DNA of 47,250 nucleotides from CAVYGM01 sp963768025 (GCA_963768025.1 CAVYGM010000020.1:1-47250); one strand, 5' to 3'; counted from the stretch's first letter, positions 1-10,153 are shown. Numbers and translations: made by a program. The notes: a model not told the origin generated them from the letters alone.

Positions 1-67
1 CTTTCTGATCACCAGGAACCCCAGAACTCGTTATCCACAAGGGAATCCAAGAAAGTTTCAGTCGGGG

Positions 68-114
68 TCTCGACGGGCCCGCCCGCCGAAGCCCCGCCGA
101 TCGACCCGTCGAGA
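68..114. repeat. 10-bp perfect inverted repeat (hairpin)
   Basis: TCTCGACGGG at 68-77 is matched exactly by CCCGTCGAGA at 105-114, with a 27-nt G+C-rich spacer. It lies past the 3' end of the acetyltransferase on the minus strand. There is no T-tract, so it is either a non-canonical terminator or a chance repeat in high-GC DNA. Nothing else is recognisable in bases 1-177; the first 60 or so bases are visibly less G+C-rich than what follows. Confidence 0.4.
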
Positions 115-177
115 TCAAGGAGGGTGGGTTCGCGCGCGACGGGGCGGGATGAGGTTCGGCCTGTGGTGCACGGCCCG

Positions 178-810
178 TCACGACGGCTCGCCGAGTCGGT
201 GACGCACCACCCTCCGGCGCAGGGTCGGAGATGCCATCACCTCGTAACCGGCGTCGACGAAGACTTGCAGCAGCCCGACCGACGCCTCGTCCCAGATCAC
301 GATCTTGCCGGGCGGCGGCTCGGTGGGATAGCCCTCGAGGACGCGGGCGCCGACCTGCCTTCCGTACTCGACGGTGGCGGCGGCCAGCTCGTACATCAGC
401 CCCTGCCGGCGGAACCCCTTGCGTACGACGAAGCAGGTGACCGACCAGACTCCCGGGAGCTCAGGGTCCAGCCGCATCCACGGCTTCTTCCGGCTCCATA
501 TTCTGGGGTAGTTCTCCCGCGGCTCGACGGCGACCCAGCCGACCGGCTCGCCGTTGAGGTACCCGATCAGGCCGGACGTGGGTCCGTCGGTGCCGCAACC
601 GGTCTGCTCCAGCAGGGCGGCGTCCCGTTGCTCCTGGGTGGTGTCGCGCCAGATCCAGCCGGGGCACTTCAGCGCCTGGCAGCGGCACTTGCGGGCGCCA
701 CCGGTGTCGAACACGGTCTCGACGTCCTCGGTCGTCGCCTCGTTGGCCGGTCGCCAGGTGAAATCGGGCACACCGCAGCCTAGCCCGGCATCGCCACTTC
801 GCCCGGGCAC
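178..810 (-). CDS. GNAT family N-acetyltransferase
   Basis: Predicted acetyl-CoA-dependent acyltransferase, 210 aa at most. The GNAT motif A is visible at residues 126-142: a beta strand CFVV followed by the acetyl-CoA pyrophosphate loop RRQGL at 134-138 and a helix. An earlier strand reads GEPVGWVAVEPRENYPR. The N-terminal part carries a short cysteine cluster (C42, C44, C49, in CRCQALKCPGW), a feature of one actinobacterial GNAT subgroup. The first ~13 residues are atypical, and a GTG start near 771 (VPDFTWRP...) is equally plausible. The gene is divergent from the VOC gene that follows. The substrate cannot be read from the sequence. Codon use is strongly G/C at third positions, like its neighbours up to 4.65 kb and unlike the rest of the window. 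Confidence 0.8.
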   Translation of the reverse strand: MPGRSGDAGLGCGVPDFTWRPANEATTEDVETVFDTGGARKCRCQALKCPGWIWRDTTQEQRDAALLEQTGCGTDGPTSGLIGYLNGEPVGWVAVEPRENYPRIWSRKKPWMRLDPELPGVWSVTCFVVRKGFRRQGLMYELAAATVEYGRQVGARVLEGYPTEPPPGKIVIWDEASVGLLQVFVDAGYEVMASPTLRRRVVRHRLGEPS

Positions 811-864
811 AACTACGCCAGCCTCTCTCGGTATTCGATTGACGCCGCGGGCGTGCGCCGGAGA

Positions 865-1579
865 ATGGCGGTCATGGTGTGTGAGTTGTTTTCCCTGACT
901 TTCAGCTCATCCGACCCGGGGCGTCTGTCCGGGTTCTGGGGCGGTCTGCTCGGCCAGCAGGTGACGATCGAACGGGGCGCGCCGGCACTGGCGGCGCTGC
1001 CCGAGGTGGGGTTCGGTCTGCGATTCGTTGCCGGTGCCTGGAGAAGTGGGGTCCCAACCAGATGCACCCCGACCTGAAGCCGACCTCCAGCCACGAGCAG
1101 GGGCTGCGGTCCACAGAGCGCTCGAGCTGGGCGCCCGGCACGTGGACGTCGGGCAGGGACCGGACGCCGAACACGTGGTCCTCGCCGATCCCGACGGTAA
1201 CGAGCTGTGTGTACTCGAACCTGGGGGCACCTTCCTCGCCGGCTGCCCGTTCTTCAGCTCGCTGGCCGGGGACGGTCTTGCCGAGGTCGGCTACTTCTGG
1301 CGCGATGCGCTGGCCTGGAACCTGGTCTGGGACCAGGACGGTGAGACGGCGGTTCAGGCTCCCGCCGGTGGCCCGAAGATCACCTGGGGTGGCGAGCCGG
1401 TGGCGCCCAAGCTTGGCAGGAATCGGCTCCATCTCGACCTGATGCCATCGGCCTCATCAACGGTCGACGCCGAAGTCGAGCGCCTGTCGGCACTCGGGGC
1501 TACACGCGTCGACGCCGGCTGCGCGGACGGCGTAGGCATGTCTGACCCCGGAGGCAACGAGTTCTGCGTGGTGGGGTGA
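865..1579 (+). CDS. VOC (glyoxalase/bleomycin-resistance superfamily) protein, frameshifted
   Basis: Two-module vicinal-oxygen-chelate protein of about 235 aa. The first module opens with LFSLTFSSSDPGRLSGFW. Its end, HVVLADPDGNELCVLEP, is the usual strand with a metal-ligand Glu. The second module ends with SDPGGNEFCVVG just before the stop. The reading frame changes three times between about 1,025 and 1,110. Read across frames, this stretch gives FVPVPGE, then EKWGPNQMHPDLKPTSSHEQG, then AAVHRALELGARHVDVG, which is exactly the family pattern. Such compensating single-base shifts in 80 bp point to sequencing error rather than decay. The start is ATG at 865 or 874; a GGAG at about 860-863 suits the latter. 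The enzymatic substrate is unknown, as is usual for this family. Confidence 0.75.
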
Positions 1580-1624
1580 CAGTCCCCTAGCGGGTCAGAG
1601 CCCCCGCTTCGGACCTGCCTTGCG

Positions 1625-2227
1625 TCACTGGCCGCCGGCGCCCCACGTGCGCAGGGTGGGCCGGTAGATCAGCTCGGTGGTGCGCGCGTCGAGGGTCCGG
1701 CTCTCGAGCAGCTCGAGGTCGAAGTCGGCCGCGTCGGCGAAGATCGGCTCGTCCCCGGTCTGGCCGGCGATCACCGGGTACAGCGTCAGCTGCACGCGGT
1801 CGACCAGCCCGGCGGCCATCAGCGCCCGGTTGAGGGTCAGACTGCCGTGTGAGCGCAACGGGACGTCGGACTCTTCCTTGAGCCGGGCAACGATCTCGAC
1901 CGGGTCCCCGCTGACAACGGTCGCGTCCAGCCAGTCCAGGGGGTCCTCGAGCGTCGAGGAGACGACGTACGTCGGCAGGCCCCGCATCCGGTCCACCCAC
2001 GGGTCGCGGATCGTCATCGCCCTCGTTGCTGCGGCCAGCATCGCCGCGAACGCCCGGTAGGTGTTGGCTCCGAAGACCATCCGCTGCTCGCCGTCGTACG
2101 TTGCGAGCCGGTGCTCGAGCAGTTCGGGGCCTTGCTTGCCCCAGTAACCGCCCCAGTCGCCCGGAGGGCCGTAGGAGCCGAAGCCGTCGATGCTGGAGAA
2201 GATGTCAAAGGTGTAGGTCGCGGTCAT
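1625..2227 (-). CDS. Dihydrofolate reductase / RibD C-terminal domain family protein
   Basis: 200-aa stand-alone RibD-C/DHFR-fold protein, probably an NADPH-dependent reductase of unknown substrate. Family landmarks are the opening strand TATYTFDIFSSIDGFGSYG, the MVFGANTYRAFAAML helix (cf. 'GRKTYE' in relatives), the THR-poor PTYVVSSTLEDPLDW strand, RSHGSLTLNRALMAAGLVDRVQL before the nucleotide site, and LYPVIAGQTGDEPIF. Length is normal for the family. The start ATG at 2227 begins directly at the conserved first strand. The gene lies 36 bp downstream of the alpha/beta hydrolase stop on the same strand and could be co-transcribed with it. High-GC codon use. Confidence 0.85.
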   Translation of the reverse strand: MTATYTFDIFSSIDGFGSYGPPGDWGGYWGKQGPELLEHRLATYDGEQRMVFGANTYRAFAAMLAAATRAMTIRDPWVDRMRGLPTYVVSSTLEDPLDWLDATVVSGDPVEIVARLKEESDVPLRSHGSLTLNRALMAAGLVDRVQLTLYPVIAGQTGDEPIFADAADFDLELLESRTLDARTTELIYRPTLRTWGAGGQ

Positions 2228-2263
2228 GCCACTACAGACAAGGTCCGCCGCGCGAACTCATCG

Positions 2264-3175
2264 CTACGCCGCTGTCGTCTCCTGGATCGAGCTCATCGAG
2301 GAGGCCAAGTCGGACACGCAGTCGGCGACGAGTTCGCTCATCGCTTCCGCATCTTCTTGGTGGGCCAGGTGACCTGCGCCGGGGAGCAGTCTCATGCGCG
2401 CTCTCGGCAGGGCATCGCACAGGCGCGTCAGGTCACTCATCGGAGACAGCTGGTCGCGATCGCCTGCCACGATCCACGTCGGAACCTGCACGTCTCCGGC
2501 CAGCTCCAGACAGCCATGACGCGCCGCCACCCGCAGCTGGTCGGCAGCGGCGCGCGGATCGGCTGTCAGGTGTCGCTCGGGCGCGGCTTCCGCGCGGATG
2601 CGGAGAAAACCTCTCAGGCCGTGCCGGGCAAGAAATGCGTTGCCGACGTCCTCGAGGACAGTCGATCGGACGACGGCATCGGCCACGACTCTGGGCGCGC
2701 CAGCCAACACCGCCGCGAAAAGGCTGGCGCAGGAGTTGCCCACACGTGCACCTGGCCCTGATCTGCCGTTGGGACGCACCACCACAGGCGAGACCAGTAC
2801 CAGCCCCCGCAAGGAGACAAGGCGTCGACCGGCGACCGCTACGCCGATGGTCGCGCCGAAGGAATGCCCGACGAACACCACCGGTGCGGGAGCGCCCATG
2901 TTGCCCAGAACCTCCTCGACCAGCCGGGACAGCTCGTCCAACCCCCGGTCGAGGCGCCCGGCGCTGTCAGAAACCCCCATGCCGGGAAGATTGATGGTCG
3001 CGACTCGGAGTCCGCGTTGCACGGTTCGCGCAACAAGCTTGCGCAGCCCGACGTCGGCCCCCTTCCAGCCGGGCAACGCAACGACGCTGACGGGTTGGGC
3101 CGAGGGCCCCGAGTCCGCGACCACCACGTGAGCGCCGCTGTCGAGCCTCACCTCGAACCTGGAGCCAGCAGCCAC
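2264..3175 (-). CDS. Alpha/beta hydrolase
   Basis: 303-aa soluble alpha/beta-hydrolase-fold protein. The nucleophile elbow GHSFG is at residues 103-107, with Ser105 as nucleophile. The acid is Asp239 in AGDRD and the base is His269 in GAGHLAH, so the catalytic triad is complete and in the expected order. The oxyanion region LPGWKG is near residue 34. No signal peptide or membrane segment is seen. Substrate specificity (ester, lactone or C-C bond) cannot be inferred. It is followed on the same strand by the RibD-C gene. The ORF is uninterrupted, in contrast to its frameshifted neighbours on both sides. Confidence 0.85.
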   Translation of the reverse strand: MAAGSRFEVRLDSGAHVVVADSGPSAQPVSVVALPGWKGADVGLRKLVARTVQRGLRVATINLPGMGVSDSAGRLDRGLDELSRLVEEVLGNMGAPAPVVFVGHSFGATIGVAVAGRRLVSLRGLVLVSPVVVRPNGRSGPGARVGNSCASLFAAVLAGAPRVVADAVVRSTVLEDVGNAFLARHGLRGFLRIRAEAAPERHLTADPRAAADQLRVAARHGCLELAGDVQVPTWIVAGDRDQLSPMSDLTRLCDALPRARMRLLPGAGHLAHQEDAEAMSELVADCVSDLASSMSSIQETTAA

Positions 3176-3214
3176 CGCGCTTCGCCCCCGATCTCGCCGC
3201 CAGGATTCGTCACG

Positions 3215-3607
3215 TCAACTCCGGCCCGCGCTACCCCCGTCAGATCGGGCGATCCTCGCCATCGAGCTGGACCAGCTCGGAGTCGAAGACAAGCGTCCCG
3301 ACAGCTCGTTCCAGTCACCCTCGTACGGCTGGTGCAGCGCCCGCACGAGCGCGTCGATCTGTGGGGTCATCACCACCATCACCCGCACGGTCTCGTCGCC
3401 CACGGTCGCGAACGAGGCCTGCACGGTCCCTGCGGGCACGACGACGTGGCCTCCGGCGGACAGCGTCCGGCGCGTGTCACCGATCAGCACCTCGAGCTGT
3501 CCTTCCACCACGCAGAAGGCCTCGTCGCCCTTGTGGTGGACGTGTGGCGGCGCCTGATCACCCGGGTAGGGCGTCAGGTCCCAGCGTCGTACGACGAAGT
3601 CGGCCAC
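3215..3607 (-). CDS. Cupin domain protein
   Basis: 130-aa single cupin. Cupin motif 1, G(X)5HXH(X)4E(X)6G, is matched exactly by G16-H22-H24-E29-G36 in the segment PHVHHKGDEAFCVVEG. Motif 2 is visible as AGGHVVVPAGTVQASF, with a glycine-histidine pair near residue 54. The two His and the Glu would bind a divalent metal. The protein is either a small metal-dependent enzyme or a sensor domain; the reaction is unknown. The last ~20 residues are Ser/Arg-rich and may reflect a frameshift near the 3' end. The start at 3607 abuts sequence that shortly becomes an aldehyde dehydrogenase lacking its own beginning (suspected join at about 3,610-3,635). Confidence 0.75.
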   Translation of the reverse strand: MADFVVRRWDLTPYPGDQAPPHVHHKGDEAFCVVEGQLEVLIGDTRRTLSAGGHVVVPAGTVQASFATVGDETVRVMVVMTPQIDALVRALHQPYEGDWNELSGRLSSTPSWSSSMARIARSDGGSAGRS

Positions 3608-3624
3608 CGAGCCAGGTTAACCCG

Positions 3625-4650
3625 CTCCGTGTCGCAGGCCGACGCGGACGTCTGCGAGGCGATCGACTTCTCGCGAGATGGTCACGCGCGGCTGGGCCCT
3701 GCAGCTCATGACGCCGAACGCCGGGCGGCTGGGGCGGTGCTCGGCGAGCGCGATCGCGCTGCGTATCGCCGCGGGGCGTGGCGCGGTGATCGCGCCGTGG
3801 AACTTCCCGCTGGCGATCCCGATCGGGATGACGACGGCGGCGCTCGTGACGGGCAACACGGTGTCCTCAAGCCCGCCGAGCAGACGCCGGGCTGCGGGCT
3901 GCGGGTCGTCGAGGCGCTGCGCGCGGGCGGCGTCCCGGCCGGCGCGGTCGCGCTGCTGCCCGGCGAGGGTGAGGCCGGCGCGGCGCTGCATCCAACCCGG
4001 ACGTCGCGACGATCGCGTTCACCGGCTCGGCGCGGTCGGTCAGCCGCCGGGCGCCGCGGCGCAGGTCCGTCCGGGCGCGCGCCAGCTCACGCGCGTCGTC
4101 GCCGAGAATGGCAAGAACTGCATCGTCGTCGACTCCGACGCCGACCTCGACGAGGCCATCCCGGCGATCGTCGACTCCGCCTTTACGTACGCCGGCCAGA
4201 AGTGCTCGGCGGGCGGCCGCGTGCTCGTCCACGAGGCGCGCCACGACGCACTCGTCGAGCGGCTGGCCGGCGCGGTGGCCGGCCTGCAGGTTGGACCTGC
4301 CGACGAGTTCGCCACCGACGTGCCGCCCCTGATCGAGCGCGCGGCGCAGGAGCGCGTCGAGCGCTACGCCGCGATCGCCTCGGAGACCGGCGAGCTCGTC
4401 GGCCCCAGCCGCCGCGTGCCGGCGGAGGGGCGGACGAATCGCCGACCGCTGCTACGGGGCTGCCCCTGAGCTCGCGCGTGCTGCGCGAGGAGGTCTTCGG
4501 GCCCTCCCCCGCCGACGGTCGAGCCGGTCGCCGACGTCAGGAGCAGGTCTATCCGCGTTCACGCCCTGCCGGTCGCGCTCACCGGCGGCTGGTTCAGCCG
4601 CGATCCGCGCACGATCGCGCGCGTGGTCGATCGCTCGCCGGTCGGACCGG
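3625..4650 (+). pseudogene. Aldehyde dehydrogenase fragment (delta-1-pyrroline-5-carboxylate dehydrogenase type), both ends missing, frameshifted
   Basis: Composite of several frames that together follow the proline-catabolic P5C dehydrogenase pattern (oxidation of glutamate semialdehyde to glutamate with NAD). In order: ADADVCEAIDF; VIAPWNFPLAIPIGMTTAALV (cofactor-binding and oxyanion Asn); KPAEQTPGCGLRVVEALRAGGVPAGAVALLPG; NPDVATIAFTGS; AENGKNCIVVDSDADLDEA; AFTYAGQKCSAGGRV with the catalytic Cys; LREEVFGP with the conserved EEVFGP; then ALPVALTGG and SRDPRTIARVVDRSPVG. At least six indels break it. The first ~100 residues are absent, since a different gene (the cupin) starts just upstream. 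The last ~40 residues are absent because the sequence switches to Bacteroidota DNA. Typical family length is about 500 aa. It belongs to a high-GC organism, though not necessarily the one that supplied 1-3,607. Confidence 0.7.
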
Positions 4651-4665
4651 GGTAGCTACGGCGGG
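4640..4665. other. Probable chimeric junction between high-GC DNA and Bacteroidota DNA
   Basis: Left of this point, plus-strand codons continue an aldehyde dehydrogenase (…VVDRSPVG). Right of it, minus-strand codons continue an alanine racemase (…QEWIRYVDNRPDSLPA). Both protein families lose their match within about 15 bases of each other. Base composition, codon use and taxonomic character change at the same place. No repeat, integrase, tRNA or transposon end is visible at the switch. Confidence 0.75.
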
Positions 4666-6396
4666 TAGGGAGTCGGGGCGGTTGTCGACGTACCGAATCC
4701 ATTCCTGAAGGATGGTTCTACTGTATAGCTCGGGTTCAAGGTCGTACTCGCAGAGGGTATCAAACGTAGAAGGAGAGGGGTTCATGACCAGGATCGGCAG
4801 AGTGATGCCACTATGCCGGAGGGCTACTCCTTCGTCGGCGTAGGCAACGGCCAGGTAGTCTACCCGATGGAACTGCAGCAGGCTGGCTACTTCGGCACTC
4901 CCGCTCCCGTAGGCAAAGGCCTTCACCATTACCATGATCTTGGTTTGTGCCCCCACCTTATTTCGATAAAAGTTGAGGTTGTTGGTTAGGGCATCCAGGT
5001 TTATTTCCAGGATTGTTCCGTGAACTTTCTGCTGCAGGCGGTGGACGATTTTCTCGAATGAGAACGGCCGGGCCCCTTTCACCAGCACCACGCTATCGGC
5101 TAGAGTTCCTGAGGGGGAAATTCTGTAAAAAAGACAGCGTATCCTTATAAAAGTAGGCTTCGGGGAATGTGGAATAGGGCCGCCTGACGAACCATTTCCG
5201 GGCCTATTCCCACAGAAGGTCCACCCCCTGTTCGCCCAGAAGCTGCCCGATGGTGCTGTAAAGCTCCGAGGCCGGCTGGCCACTTTGGAGTACATCCGAG
5301 AGGATGACTGCCTTGCGACTGCGGGTTTCCTGTTGCCCCAGAAAGTTGAAGTGCGATCGTAAGCCCTTGCAAGTCATTGTTGTAGGTATCATCGATCACA
5401 TAGCAGTGGTGAATGCCTTCTTTCAGCTGGAGGCGCATAGAAACCGGCCGCAGCCGAAGTACCCCTTCCTGAATCCGGTCGGGAGCTAGCCCAAAATCGA
5501 GCAAAAACACCAGGCAGTGCGTCAGGTTTTCCAGCGATGCCGGGTCTCGGAATGTTGTGTCGAACCGTTGCTCCGCCCAAACTCCCCGAAAGTACAACCT
5601 GTGTGAGGCCGGGTAGGTTAGTCGTACCGCACCAGCACGTCGGCATTGGCCTCTGGGCCCAGGTGAGCGTTTTCATGCGGGGGTTGACCGACCGCAAGCA
5701 TGAGACTTACCTCCTGGTCAATCTCCGGCGTAGTCGGTTCGGTACAGTAATTTCTCCACATGGGTAAAGAGCCGGAGTTTTTCGGTGATTTTCTGCTTTC
5801 GGCTCCGAAATCCCTCGTCATGGCGCTGACCCTATGTTGGTGATCAGGCCCACGGTAGGGTCGATAATCGGCTGCAGAGTATTCCATTTCGTGGGTCTGG
5901 ACAGCCCGGCTTCAAACAGACCCAGGGTATGAGATTCGTTGAGTTCGTACACCGACAGCGGTACCCCTATCTGCGAATTGTAGCTTTTCGGACTAGCCAC
6001 CACGCGCTCGGTCGGACCAAGCAGTTGGGCGAGCCACTCTTTCACGATGGTTTTGCCGTTGCTGCCGGTTATGCCCAGAACGGGCAGGGAATACTGCTTC
6101 CGGTGCCGGGCGGCTACTTCCTGCAAGGCCCGCAGGCTGTTGGGCACTACCCACACCACGGCATCGGACCAGGACTCAAGCTGGGACTTCAGATCGGGGG
6201 TGAGAGCGCTCTGCTCAACCACGAACTCCCGTACTCCCCTACGGTACACATCATTTAGAAAACGGTGCCCGTCGTGATGCTGACCCCGGATGGCAAAAAA
6301 CAAGCTTCGGGCGGCAAAACTCAACTGTCGGCTATCGGTCAATAAATAGTGTGCGGGGGTGGTAATGTTACTCGGTTTTATTTCAATCAAACTCAT
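4655..6396 (-). CDS. murF-alr: MurF-Alr bifunctional protein (UDP-MurNAc-tripeptide:D-Ala-D-Ala ligase / alanine racemase), truncated and frameshifted
   Basis: Fusion typical of Bacteroidota (about 820 aa in relatives). The N-terminal Mur ligase part is intact from the start at 6396 to about 5,825: LLTDSRQLSFAARSLFFAIRG, then the ATP P-loop ITGSNGKTIVKEWLAQLL, then SPKSYNSQIGVPLSVYEL. The next 700 bp change frame at least five times. Read together they continue with DPASLENLTHCLVFLL, VIDDTYNNDLQGL, KAVILSDVLQSG and IGPEMVRQAALF, the usual MurF C-terminus. The racemase begins near 5,020 with GTILEINLDALTNNLNFYRNK and contains the PLP-lysine motif MVKAFAYGSG. It stops after about 130 residues, at the junction near 4,655, so the catalytic Tyr half is missing from the window. 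It makes the cell-wall precursor UDP-MurNAc-pentapeptide and D-alanine in the cytoplasm. Confidence 0.85.
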
Positions 6397-6445
6397 AAAA
6401 AAAGTAAAAGGAAATCTTTGGTACTAGGAGGGAAAGTTAACGTTA

Positions 6446-7531
6446 TTATACCCACTTTTTCCACCTGAAATACAGCATCATGCCCAGGGTAGTCATAGCC
6501 ATTACCCCCCAGGTCACGTAGTATCCATAGGGTTTGTGCAGTTCGGGCATGTTATCAAAATTCATCCCGTAAATGCCTACTATAAACGTAAGAGGCATAA
6601 AAATCGCCGAAAAAATCGTCAGCGTTTTCATGACGGAGTTCATGCGGTTGCTGATGGTAGAAAGGTGTACGTCCACGAGGCTAGCCAGTAATTCACGGTA
6701 GGCATCCAGGGTTTCGATGGTCTGCATGACGTGGTCGTTCAGGTCGCGCAGGTAGGGAAATATTCTTTTGGACACCAGGGGGTCGTCGGCTCTCACGAGT
6801 TGGGCCACCATGTCGCGAAGAGGCCACACAAATCTCCGGGTGAGGGTAATTTCCCTTTTCAAGGCGTACAGGTCGCTCAGGGATTTGGCGTGGTACCCTT
6901 TGATTACCTGGTCTTCGGTGGCGTCGAGTTGATCACCGAAAGTTTCGAGGACCAGGAAGTAATTATCCACAATCACATCCATCAGGGCATAGAGCAGGTA
7001 GTCGGGGCCGCTCCGCCTGGTTTTGCCAACGGATGCTTTGAGCCGCTGAAGTACCGGTTCAAACACGTCGCCGGAGCGCTCTTCCTGAAACGAAATCAGG
7101 TAATCGTTGCCCAGTACAAACGAAATATGTTCGCCCCACACATCCAGGGTAGGGGCCTTTTCGATGTGGAGCATTTTCATGGTTACAAACAAGTGTCCGT
7201 CGTCGTAGGTTTCTATTTTGGGTTTTTGGAAGGTATTCATCACATCTTCCAGCAGCAGCGAATGCAGCTGATACAGCGCCCCGATCTGCTCCATCACGTG
7301 GGGCTCGTGAATGCCCGTTACGTTCAGCCAGGTCACGTGGGCTTGCTGGCCGGGAATGGGCTCAGTGGCGCAAGCGGCAATGGTGGAGGCAATTTCCTCA
7401 CGGAAAAAAGATTCGTTGTATTCGATCCTTTTGATGATCGTTTTGATGCTGGTTTTCTCTCCAACGTACGTGAGAGTACCGGGAGAGGTAAGCAGGTTTT
7501 TCCGTTGTTTTCGATGACGGGTTTTATTCAT
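6446..7531 (-). CDS. corA: CorA family magnesium/cobalt transporter
   Basis: 361-aa inner-membrane divalent-cation channel. The long soluble N-domain (residues 1-~300) contains the family stretch LYQLHSLLLEDVMNTFQKPKIE and a charged coiled-coil region (DQLDATEDQVIKGYHAKSLSDLY). It is followed by two transmembrane helices near the C-terminus. The signature GMN is present at residues 322-324 (IYGMNFDN), just after TM1, and the protein ends with a short basic tail KKWV. Length and architecture match bacterial CorA. The gene stands alone; murF-alr lies 49 bp downstream on the same strand. The ORF is uninterrupted despite damaged neighbours. Confidence 0.93.
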   Translation of the reverse strand: MNKTRHRKQRKNLLTSPGTLTYVGEKTSIKTIIKRIEYNESFFREEIASTIAACATEPIPGQQAHVTWLNVTGIHEPHVMEQIGALYQLHSLLLEDVMNTFQKPKIETYDDGHLFVTMKMLHIEKAPTLDVWGEHISFVLGNDYLISFQEERSGDVFEPVLQRLKASVGKTRRSGPDYLLYALMDVIVDNYFLVLETFGDQLDATEDQVIKGYHAKSLSDLYALKREITLTRRFVWPLRDMVAQLVRADDPLVSKRIFPYLRDLNDHVMQTIETLDAYRELLASLVDVHLSTISNRMNSVMKTLTIFSAIFMPLTFIVGIYGMNFDNMPELHKPYGYYVTWGVMAMTTLGMMLYFRWKKWV

Positions 7532-7670
7532 GACTAGCTAGATACGTTGGCAGGTTCCTGGTTTTGGACCCTCCCCCGGCGGGGGCCTCAACCCACAAAA
7601 GTACCACCCTTGCCGGTAATTGCAATAAATGATGATGGTGCAGGACAAAAGCACCAGAAGCAAGCCGTTA

Positions 7671-7705
7671 AAAAAGCGGTGGAGTACATACCCTCACCGC
7701 TTTTT
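7671..7705 (-). terminator. Rho-independent terminator, probably bidirectional
   Basis: AAAAAGCGGTG (7671-7681) pairs with CACCGCTTTTT (7695-7705) around a 13-nt loop. On the minus strand the GC stem is followed by a run of T, 23 bp after the universal stress protein stop. The A/T symmetry allows function in both directions, but corA diverges on the other side. Confidence 0.75.
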
Positions 7706-7727
7706 CAACTGCCCGTACGCCTTAGCC

Positions 7728-8558
7728 TCAATCCTCTATATGGTAGATCAAAAGCGGAATGTGGGTATCAATGATCATTTTCTTGGTTACACTCGGATTG
7801 GTAATCAGAGCCTCGATGAAGCTATGGTGACGGGCCGACATTACGAGTAGGTCTGCCTTGATTTCGTCGCAATAATCTTCGATGCCATGCACCACCGAAT
7901 CGGCCTCGCGAAGGATAAAAACATCGTCCGGTACCGCAAATTCCCTCTGAATCTGTTCGATGAATTGCTGATCGGCCTGGACGTTTGGCTGGGAATCCGA
8001 GTCTATTTTAAGAAAGGTTACACGGCCACCTAGTTCTTTGAAGAGCGGGAGTGCCTGCCGTAGTACCTGGTTTTCATCGTATTCCAGCTGGGTGGCGTAC
8101 ACAATTTCGCTGAATTTCCGGGGAGTAGCCTGCGGCGGAATAATGAGTACCGGACAGGGGGCGTCGAGCCCGATGCGGGTGGCTGAGCTTCCGAATAGCC
8201 TATCCAGAAAGGAACCCGTGCCGGTGCGGCCCAGCACCACCATGTCGGGCTCATGCTGGTCTATTGCTTCAAATACCGCCGGATGAATGCCCCCCAAACT
8301 CCACACCCCTTCGGCCTTATACCCCTCGTCTTGGATAGAATCCACCAGCTGTTTCAATCGTTCCCGAAAAGAGGCTTCCAATTCGGGGGATACGGGGAGC
8401 ATTCCCGCCCCCGAGGGAACGGTCATGTCGGGTATATGGGGCTGGTACGCATGCAAAATGAGGAGTTGGGTACTGTCTTTATCAGCCAATAACTTGGCTG
8501 CCACCAAGGCTCGGTCGGCGTTTTCGGTAAAGTCGATAGGAATGAGGATCTTTTTCAT
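7728..8558 (-). CDS. Universal stress protein, two UspA domains
   Basis: 276-aa cytoplasmic tandem-UspA protein. Domain 1 (residues 1-~142) opens with MKKILIPIDFTENADRAL and carries the ATP-binding pattern G-2X-G-9X-G-S/T: GRTGTGS starting at 110, followed by GSSA at 123-126. Domain 2 (about 148-276) ends with VTKKMIIDTHIPLLIYHIED but lacks the glycine-rich nucleotide loop, so only the first half is likely to bind ATP. This arrangement is common in Cytophagales. The role is stress tolerance in general; the trigger is not visible. A terminator follows at 7671-7705. Confidence 0.9.
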   Translation of the reverse strand: MKKILIPIDFTENADRALVAAKLLADKDSTQLLILHAYQPHIPDMTVPSGAGMLPVSPELEASFRERLKQLVDSIQDEGYKAEGVWSLGGIHPAVFEAIDQHEPDMVVLGRTGTGSFLDRLFGSSATRIGLDAPCPVLIIPPQATPRKFSEIVYATQLEYDENQVLRQALPLFKELGGRVTFLKIDSDSQPNVQADQQFIEQIQREFAVPDDVFILREADSVVHGIEDYCDEIKADLLVMSARHHSFIEALITNPSVTKKMIIDTHIPLLIYHIED

Positions 8559-8701
8559 AGGGTAGTAGGATTAGTGTTCAGGGCTCAATGTAGGAATATA
8601 CCGGCAAAAGGCAGATTAAGAAAAATTGAACAAACTCATTTTCAGACACAATTACGCTGGTTCAAATACCTGGATTCGGCGGCTTTTTTCCTATTCCCTG
8701 T

Positions 8702-9970
<1,269 letters not shown>

Positions 9971-10153
9971 TTTTAGTTTTGATTTAGGTCGATCATCTTG
10001 AATGATTTAGAAGCTGCCTGAATTACTTTTTAGCTTATAAGCTTACTTCAAACAGCTTATTATTGCCCTAAAAAGCGAAAAGAATGATGCCAAACCTGAG
10101 GAATGGCCATACGAACTGGTACGTTCCCGGACTTTGATGGCTCAGGGTATAGA

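Noticed and set aside
4600..4700. Interpretation of the high-GC segment as a horizontally acquired island
   Set aside because: Both bordering genes are cut mid-domain and no integration signature exists, so an assembly join is the simpler explanation.
2864..4708. A 614-codon plus-strand open frame in the high-GC region
   Set aside because: It runs antisense through the alpha/beta hydrolase and cupin and then in and out of the correct dehydrogenase frame. It is Arg/Pro/Ala-rich with no domain of its own, a typical high-GC shadow.
8650..8700. GGTTCAAAT-like stretch considered as part of a tRNA
   Set aside because: No acceptor or anticodon stem can be drawn around it. No tRNA or rRNA gene was found anywhere in the window.
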